Origin: Promethearchaeota archaeon
GTDB lineage: Archaea > Asgardarchaeota > Lokiarchaeia > Sigynarchaeales > SOKP01
Reading direction: 5' to 3'
Assembly: GCA_016839425.1 (NCBI GenBank)
Contig: JAEOUI010000182.1
Coordinates: forward strand, 1 to 8,360
DNA: 8,360 nucleotides
The position numbers and the translations under genes are program-made. Position 1 is the first letter of the stretch, and each line of letters starts with the position of its first letter. Positions 4,288 to 8,360 of this stretch are shown piece after piece. A model generated the notes under the pieces. It was not told where the DNA came from. It made no database searches and saw only the letters and a list, made by a program, of their open reading frames with translations.

Positions 4288-6333
4288 ATGAGTAAACAGA
4301 GTAAATTAATATGGCCAAATGGATCAAGAGATCCATTGTATAATCAACCATATATTGATATTGATGAGTGGCGGGATGAGCCTGTACGCCATCGCTATGT
4401 GCATGGTGGATTTGAAGATACTGAATGTCGTTTTTCTTTCTACTTCCCACCAGCGGAGCTTTACGAGGGTCGATTTTTTCAACCTCTAATGGCTGTTTCA
4501 GGTTTAGAAAATGCTGCGAACAAGCCTGCCATGGCTGGGTTTATGATGGCAAATACGGCTCTCTTTGCCATATCGAGTGGTGGTTATCTCGTTGAATCAA
4601 ATCAAGGTTTAAAAACAATGTTTCCTGCCAAGGACCCAACCATTACTGGGTATCGAGCCAGCGCAGCAGCAGCTAGATTTTCACGAGTGGTTGCCGCTGA
4701 AATGTACGGGCCACATCGTCCTTATGGTTATTGCTATGGAGGGAGTGGTGGAGCATATAAAACGATTAGTTGCGTCGAAAATTGCTTTGATGTATGGGAT
4801 GGTTGTGTACCATTTGTCATGCCATCTCCCTTGAGCATCCCTAATAATTTTACCGTACAGGCTCACGCCATACGAATACTGGAAGAGAAGTTCCCTAAAA
4901 TAGTTGACGCGCTAGATCCTGGTGGAAGCGGCGATATGTATGCTAAGCTAAATAACGAGGAGCGTGAAGCGCTTGCCGAAGTTACTCGTATGGGATTTCC
5001 ACCTTTAGCTTGGTTCCACTATGAACAGATTGCCGTTGGTTATACGGGTGTTTTTTCAATGTTTATTGAACACATCCTGAATATGGATCCTGAGTATCTT
5101 GAAGACTTCTGGAAGGTGCCAGGTTACCTTGGGGCAAATCCTACGGAATCGCTATTAGAGGCTCGAGTCCATCATAAAACAAAAATCAAAAGGGTTATAA
5201 TGACCAGTGAAGCTGAGGAAATGGGAATGTACATTACTATGCCCGCGAAATTAGCAGATAGCGAGGCTGAAATGCCCGCCTTGCTTCAAATCGAGAGCAT
5301 GCCTGAGGAAGGAGACATTCAAGGTGCTTTTATGAATTTAACTAGTGGTGACGCTGCGGGTCATTCTCTTTCCATTGCTGGAGCGTTCAACGACTTGGTG
5401 TTTGTTGGATTTAGCGAAAAACATTTCCGGGCATTGACTAAAATCAAGGCAGGCGATGAATTAACGATCGATAACTCAACATACCTTGCAGTCCAAACAT
5501 ATCATCGCCACCAAGTCCCATCGCCAGATTATTATATCTGGGATCAATTTCGAGCTGCTGGTAAGCCAATCTATCCACAAAGACCCGTTCAAGTTGGATT
5601 GCGTCAAATGAGGTGGGCAGCAGGATCTGTCATGAGTGGCCGGTTCGCAGCGAAAATGATAGTGGTTCACTGTCTCATGGACGAAGCCGCTTATCCTTGG
5701 CACGCAGACTGGTATCGAACGCTCGTAAAGAAGAATCTGGGAGATCGTCTTGACGATCAATTCAGGCTCTGGTATGTTGAAAATGGAATGCACACGACAA
5801 AAACATCCGTACCACTTGATCCTCGTCCCGTAGTTGAAACTCGTGTTGTCCCCTATACAGGCGTCGTGGAACAAGCCTTACGCGATGTAAGTGCTTGGGT
5901 TGAAAAAGGCATTGCACCGCCTCCGAGTACTAATTATAAGGTTATTGATGGTCAAATACAGGTCCCACCCACTGCTGAAGAACGCAAGGGAGTCCAACCA
6001 GTTATAATAATGAAGACAAATGGTAGCGAAAGTACTAAAGTATCAGTTGGTAAAACGGTTGAATTCTCTGCAGATATTGTGGTTCCATCCGGAGCAGGAA
6101 CGATTATAAAAATAGAATGGGACTTCGATGGTTCAGGAGAATACCCTGATAATAAAATTTTCGACGACAATTCCATATCAACGAATAAAATGACAGTAAA
6201 AACTACTCACGCATTTTCTAAATCCGGCACCTTTTTCCCAGCCTTACGAGTTACCTCCCAAAGACAAGGCGATTACAACATAATGGTTACTCGAGTCCAA
6301 AATCTTGGTAGGGTACGAGTGGTTGTAAAATAA
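4288..6333 (+). CDS. Alpha/beta-hydrolase-fold serine hydrolase with C-terminal PKD domain (module B)
   Basis: A 681-residue paralogue of the hydrolase at 956-3376. In a gap-free N-terminal stretch starting NGSRDPLY, 45 of 62 residues are identical by hand count. The predicted triad is Ser153 in GGSGG, Asp465 in LMDEAAYPW and His502 in ENGMHT. The insert between Ser and Asp keeps YHRHQVP (405-411). The PKD-like domain covers about 569-681 (IEWDFDGSGEYP, then HAFSKSGTFFPALRVT) and ends the protein; the Lys linker and tail of the paralogue are missing. No signal peptide or transmembrane helix is visible. The N-terminus starts MSKQSKLIWP, about six residues longer than copy A. Control is probably by the divergent regulator at 3452-4099. 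Reaction class is supported by motifs; the substrate is unknown. A distant tannase or feruloyl-esterase relation is possible but unproven. Confidence 0.87.
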   Translation: MSKQSKLIWPNGSRDPLYNQPYIDIDEWRDEPVRHRYVHGGFEDTECRFSFYFPPAELYEGRFFQPLMAVSGLENAANKPAMAGFMMANTALFAISSGGYLVESNQGLKTMFPAKDPTITGYRASAAAARFSRVVAAEMYGPHRPYGYCYGGSGGAYKTISCVENCFDVWDGCVPFVMPSPLSIPNNFTVQAHAIRILEEKFPKIVDALDPGGSGDMYAKLNNEEREALAEVTRMGFPPLAWFHYEQIAVGYTGVFSMFIEHILNMDPEYLEDFWKVPGYLGANPTESLLEARVHHKTKIKRVIMTSEAEEMGMYITMPAKLADSEAEMPALLQIESMPEEGDIQGAFMNLTSGDAAGHSLSIAGAFNDLVFVGFSEKHFRALTKIKAGDELTIDNSTYLAVQTYHRHQVPSPDYYIWDQFRAAGKPIYPQRPVQVGLRQMRWAAGSVMSGRFAAKMIVVHCLMDEAAYPWHADWYRTLVKKNLGDRLDDQFRLWYVENGMHTTKTSVPLDPRPVVETRVVPYTGVVEQALRDVSAWVEKGIAPPPSTNYKVIDGQIQVPPTAEERKGVQPVIIMKTNGSESTKVSVGKTVEFSADIVVPSGAGTIIKIEWDFDGSGEYPDNKIFDDNSISTNKMTVKTTHAFSKSGTFFPALRVTSQRQGDYNIMVTRVQNLGRVRVVVK

Positions 6334-6657
6334 TCCTTACTTTTTTTTATTTTATATTTTATACTTATCATATAGATTAAAAGATCAGAAAGATATGTAG
6401 AACAGATTTAAATAAAAGAACTCCTATTGGATTATCTTTTCTTATTTTTAGATTCATTTAATCAAGAATATAAAATGATCTAATTGCATTAAAAGATATT
6501 ACAATTCTCTATGAGAACAAAAAAAAATTGTATCAATTGTTCCAAAAATCATCATCGTGTCATTAAATTAAAAAAATATCACTATAATTTCTTATGAACA
6601 ACATTTATTTGCATTCTGTTTGACTTTCGAAAATTGATACTTTAACCTGAGCTATAA
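6334..6657. other. AT-rich region without a recognisable gene
   Basis: I found no convincing open frame, RNA gene or repeat array here. It holds the oligo-T tract of hydrolase B at its left end and many short A and T runs. One weak nested inverted repeat is present (GAACAA at 6515-6520 with TTGTTC at 6537-6542, and ATTG/CAAT inside). Because the genes on either side both end here, it is a convergent spacer and need not contain promoters. Confidence 0.5.
6341..6348 (+). terminator. Oligo-T terminator of hydrolase B
   Basis: Eight T begin 7 bases after the TAA stop, followed by more T-rich sequence to about 6360, with no clear stem. It is placed like the T-run after hydrolase A. Confidence 0.6.
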
Positions 6658-6673
6658 CTTTTTTATTAAAAAG
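6658..6673 (-). terminator. Hairpin/T-run terminator of the 127-residue gene
   Basis: CTTTTT-TATT-AAAAAG forms a 6-bp stem just beyond the stop of the leftward gene ending at 6687. On the minus strand it reads as a T-run 14 bases after the stop. The stem is A/T-only except for the outer pair, so the oligo-T tract is probably the working signal. Confidence 0.4.
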
Positions 6674-6686
6674 GCTTAAGACAAAT

Positions 6687-7070
6687 TTATCTAAACTCCT
6701 TATCGTGAGCCCATTTCCAATAACCAACAGGCAAATCTAATTTATTTGGAGAAATATCGACTTTTTCTATCGTTTCGTTTTTTTTATTCATTATTGCAAC
6801 TTGAATAATGTAATACAAACTATGTTCGTTTCCACATTCTAAAGAAAAGAATCCTTCAAACAAGTCCATTACATTATGTAAACATAAATCAATTGCACTT
6901 ATTGCATTTTTCCTTTGATCTTCACTTAAGTCGCTTGATAATTTTTCAATTGCGGCCTCTCTACAAAAAGCGATTATGTGAAAACCAAAATTATACGCTG
7001 CATCTTCTTCTCGATCAAATTTTTCCTTTCTCCATTCTTCATATGGTCTTGGAGTAGAACTATTTTTCAT
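6687..7070 (-). CDS. Uncharacterised 127-residue soluble protein
   Basis: I do not recognise a family. The protein has a charged N-terminus (residues 1-22, PYEEWRKEKFDREED), two likely amphipathic helices (about 24-48 and 51-75, including AISAIDLCLHNVMDLFEGFF), two likely strands (about 84-94 and 100-107) and a C-terminal YWKWAHDKEF segment. There is no signal peptide, membrane helix or metal-binding cluster; Cys36, Cys63 and Cys79 are isolated. The ATG start is supported by AGGGG nine bases upstream (7080-7084). It lies downstream of the LRR gene on the same strand, with a 179-base gap holding a hairpin, so co-transcription is possible but not shown. The size and helical-then-strand layout recall small immunity-type or adaptor proteins; this is only a resemblance. 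Confidence 0.7.
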   Translation of the reverse strand: MKNSSTPRPYEEWRKEKFDREEDAAYNFGFHIIAFCREAAIEKLSSDLSEDQRKNAISAIDLCLHNVMDLFEGFFSLECGNEHSLYYIIQVAIMNKKNETIEKVDISPNKLDLPVGYWKWAHDKEFR

Positions 7071-7079
7071 TATTATATT

Positions 7080-7084
7080 CCCCT
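7080..7084 (-). promoter_or_regulatory. Ribosome binding site of the 127-residue gene
   Basis: The minus strand reads AGGGG nine bases before the ATG at 7070. It supports the gene being real and this start being used. Confidence 0.5.
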
Positions 7085-7164
7085 ATTTTCAAATTAGTCA
7101 TAATTATTGTTTATTTTTAGAATTGCATTAAACTTAAAATCTCTGAAAAATCTGCCTATAGAGT

Positions 7165-7198
7165 GATTTATGAGTGGTTATATCAAAACCCATAAATC
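7165..7198 (-). terminator. Imperfect hairpin between the LRR gene and the 127-residue gene
   Basis: GATTTATG (7165-7172) pairs with CATAAATC (7191-7198), and GGTT (7176-7179) pairs with AACC (7187-7190), leaving a 3-base bulge and a 7-base loop. It lies about 50 bases after the LRR stop. On the minus strand a T5 run (7146-7150) follows about 15 bases later, too far for a classic intrinsic terminator. It could instead be an operator for the downstream gene or an mRNA-processing structure. Confidence 0.35.
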
Positions 7199-7249
7199 GT
7201 CTATTAAAATTGCAGTAAATTCGATGTTTAAATATTTTATATTATGAGA

Positions 7250-8360
7250 TTAAAGTAATATTATAGTCCCTTTTCTTCTCAAGGCATTTATTGATTCCGG
7301 AATTGCTTTTAGATTATTATTTTCTGCATTTAAAACTTTTAAAGATGTGAGGTTGCCTATCGATTCCGGAAGAGTCTTCAACTCGTTTTTATATAAATAT
7401 AATTCTTTGAGCGATTTAAGGTTTCCAATCGATTCTGGAAGGTTCGTTAGCTGATTTCCAACTAAATCCAGCTTTCCAAGTGATGTGAGGTTGCCTATCG
7501 ATTCTGGGAGGCTCGTTAGCTGATTTCCAACTAAATCCAGCTTTCCAAGTGATGTGAGGTTGCCTATCGATTCCGGGAGGCTCGTTAGCTGATTTCCTCC
7601 TAAATTCAGCATTTTAAGTGATGTGAGGTTGCCTATCGATTCCGGGAGGCTCGTTAGCTGATTTCCTCCTAAATCCAGCTTTCCAAGTGATGTGAGGTTG
7701 CCTATCGATTCCGGGAGGGTCTTCAACTCGTTTTTCCATAAATTTAATTCTTTGAGCGATTTAAGGTTTCCAATAGATTCTGGAATAGATATTAAATGAT
7801 TATACAATAAAAACAATCTTTTTAAAGAAATAAGCATTCCTATTGATTCTGGAATGGTTGCTGTATTAATTGAGCCTAAATTTAGTATTTCAAGTGATGT
7901 GAGATTTCCTATTGATTCTGGAAGGTATTTAATTGATTTATTTCCTCCTAAATTTAATTTTTGAATTTTTTTTAGGCTAATTAAAGAATCTGGAAACATT
8001 AAGAGCTCGTTATTTTCTAAATTGAGATTTTTGATATTGCTTAAGTTTGATATCGATTCTGGAAGATCTTTTAATTGGTTTATATCCAATTCAAGTTCTT
8101 CGAGCGATACGAGGTTGCCTATTGACAATGGAAGTTTTTTTATATCGTTCCTTTTTAAATTTAAAGTTTTAAGCGATCTGAGGTCTCCTATTAAATCTGG
8201 AACGCTCTTAAGCAAGTTAAATCCTAAATTTAATTCTTCCAATGCTTTTAATCTTATTATCGATTCTGGAAATGATTTTAATCCAATTTCTACTAAATTT
8301 AATTTTTTCAAGGCTGTTAAATTCCCAATTGAATCCGGGAGTATCGACATTTCACACCCA
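7250..8360 (-). CDS. Leucine-rich-repeat protein (probably truncated at the right edge)
   Basis: At least 366 residues built almost wholly of 16 leucine-rich repeats of 23 residues; one unit has 24 and the last is partial. The consensus is LxxLPESIGNLTSLxxLNLxxNx, the typical SHOC2/PIRL-like class, which folds into a solenoid that binds proteins. The first available ATG (8348-8350) falls inside a repeat, the frame stays open to the edge (Gly-Cys-Glu before it), and no ribosome site is seen, so the true start is probably outside the window. There is no signal peptide, membrane helix or catalytic domain in the visible part. Units 10-13 (7451-7726) are nearly identical at DNA level. Such LRR proteins are common in Asgard archaea; the partner is unknown, and a link to the hydrolase modules is not indicated. 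Confidence 0.85.
   Translation of the reverse strand, partial: GCEMSILPDSIGNLTALKKLNLVEIGLKSFPESIIRLKALEELNLGFNLLKSVPDLIGDLRSLKTLNLKRNDIKKLPLSIGNLVSLEELELDINQLKDLPESISNLSNIKNLNLENNELLMFPDSLISLKKIQKLNLGGNKSIKYLPESIGNLTSLEILNLGSINTATIPESIGMLISLKRLFLLYNHLISIPESIGNLKSLKELNLWKNELKTLPESIGNLTSLGKLDLGGNQLTSLPESIGNLTSLKMLNLGGNQLTSLPESIGNLTSLGKLDLVGNQLTSLPESIGNLTSLGKLDLVGNQLTNLPESIGNLKSLKELYLYKNELKTLPESIGNLTSLKVLNAENNNLKAIPESINALRRKGTIILL
7451..7726 (-). repeat. Four near-identical 69-bp LRR-coding repeats
   Basis: Four consecutive 69-bp units (7658-7726, 7589-7657, 7520-7588, 7451-7519) encode LRR units 10-13, all ending in GNQ and sharing the PESIGNLTSL core. They differ at a few bases each, including synonymous ones (TCC/TCT in the plus-strand text). 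Flanking units are far more diverged, so these four expanded recently by unequal crossover or slippage. Confidence 0.8.

Larger units (their letters stand above)
128..6333. repeat. Tandem duplication of a regulator-promoter-hydrolase module
   Basis: Unit 1 is about 128-3376 and unit 2 about 3452-6333. In each, a leftward HTH_10 regulator is divergent from a rightward PKD-containing hydrolase. Proteins align end to end, apart from the tail of copy A. The intergenic regions share the regulator TATA-like box, an ATGAAC-T-run block and a GATAAT block. The DNA has diverged well beyond recent duplication. I see no shared short repeats at the junctions that would show the mechanism. Confidence 0.85.

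Noticed and set aside
4202..4450. 82-residue minus-strand frame over the hydrolase B start and promoter
   Set aside because: It covers the promoter and the beginning of hydrolase B, and no similar frame spans module A's intergenic region.
128..6333. Composite transposon or mobile element
   Set aside because: No transposase, integrase, terminal inverted repeats or target-site duplications are visible around the duplicated modules.
6515..6542. Inverted repeat GAACAA/TTGTTC as a terminator or small RNA
   Set aside because: The arms are 6 bp with a 16-base spacer in very AT-rich DNA, with no matching gene end nearby; it is likely chance.
7451..7726. CRISPR-like array
   Set aside because: The 69-bp units are contiguous and in frame, encode LRRs and have no spacers.

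Overview
The window looks archaeal and most resembles Asgard (Lokiarchaeota-like) DNA. Three things point that way. Both regulators end in a bacterio-opsin-activator-type HTH domain (HTH_10), which is essentially archaeal. The intergenic DNA is very AT-rich, with oligo-T tracts after stop codons and TATA-like boxes. A long SHOC2-like LRR protein closes the window. The assignment to a lineage is inference; no rRNA or tRNA is present.

Layout. The left edge holds the last codons of a rightward gene (2-79), followed by a hairpin plus T-run. Then come two copies of one module, each a leftward HTH_10 regulator divergent from a rightward serine hydrolase. Module A is regulator 128-784 and hydrolase 956-3376. 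Module B is regulator 3452-4099 and hydrolase 4288-6333. Proteins and divergent promoter regions are all recognisably homologous between the modules, so the whole regulator-promoter-hydrolase unit was duplicated in tandem and then diverged. An AT-rich stretch without genes (6334-6686) separates this from two leftward genes: an unrecognised 127-residue protein (6687-7070) and an LRR protein (7250 to the right edge, probably truncated by it).

How it may work. Each hydrolase has a GGSGG nucleophile elbow and well-placed Asp and His, giving a predicted alpha/beta-hydrolase triad. A beta-rich insert lies between Ser and Asp, and a PKD-like domain follows the catalytic domain. No signal peptide is visible, so the enzymes are predicted to be intracellular. 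The regulator start codons and the hydrolase promoters share each intergenic region. An inverted repeat lies between a conserved TATA-like box and each regulator start, suggesting autoregulation. The inverted repeat sequences differ between modules, and so do the recognition helices, as expected for two paralogous circuits that became insulated. The substrate and effector cannot be read from sequence.

Most notable: the duplicated regulator/hydrolase module, the extra Lys-linker plus unknown C-terminal domain found only in hydrolase A, the higher GC of the hydrolase cores compared with everything around them, and recent repeat expansion in the LRR gene.
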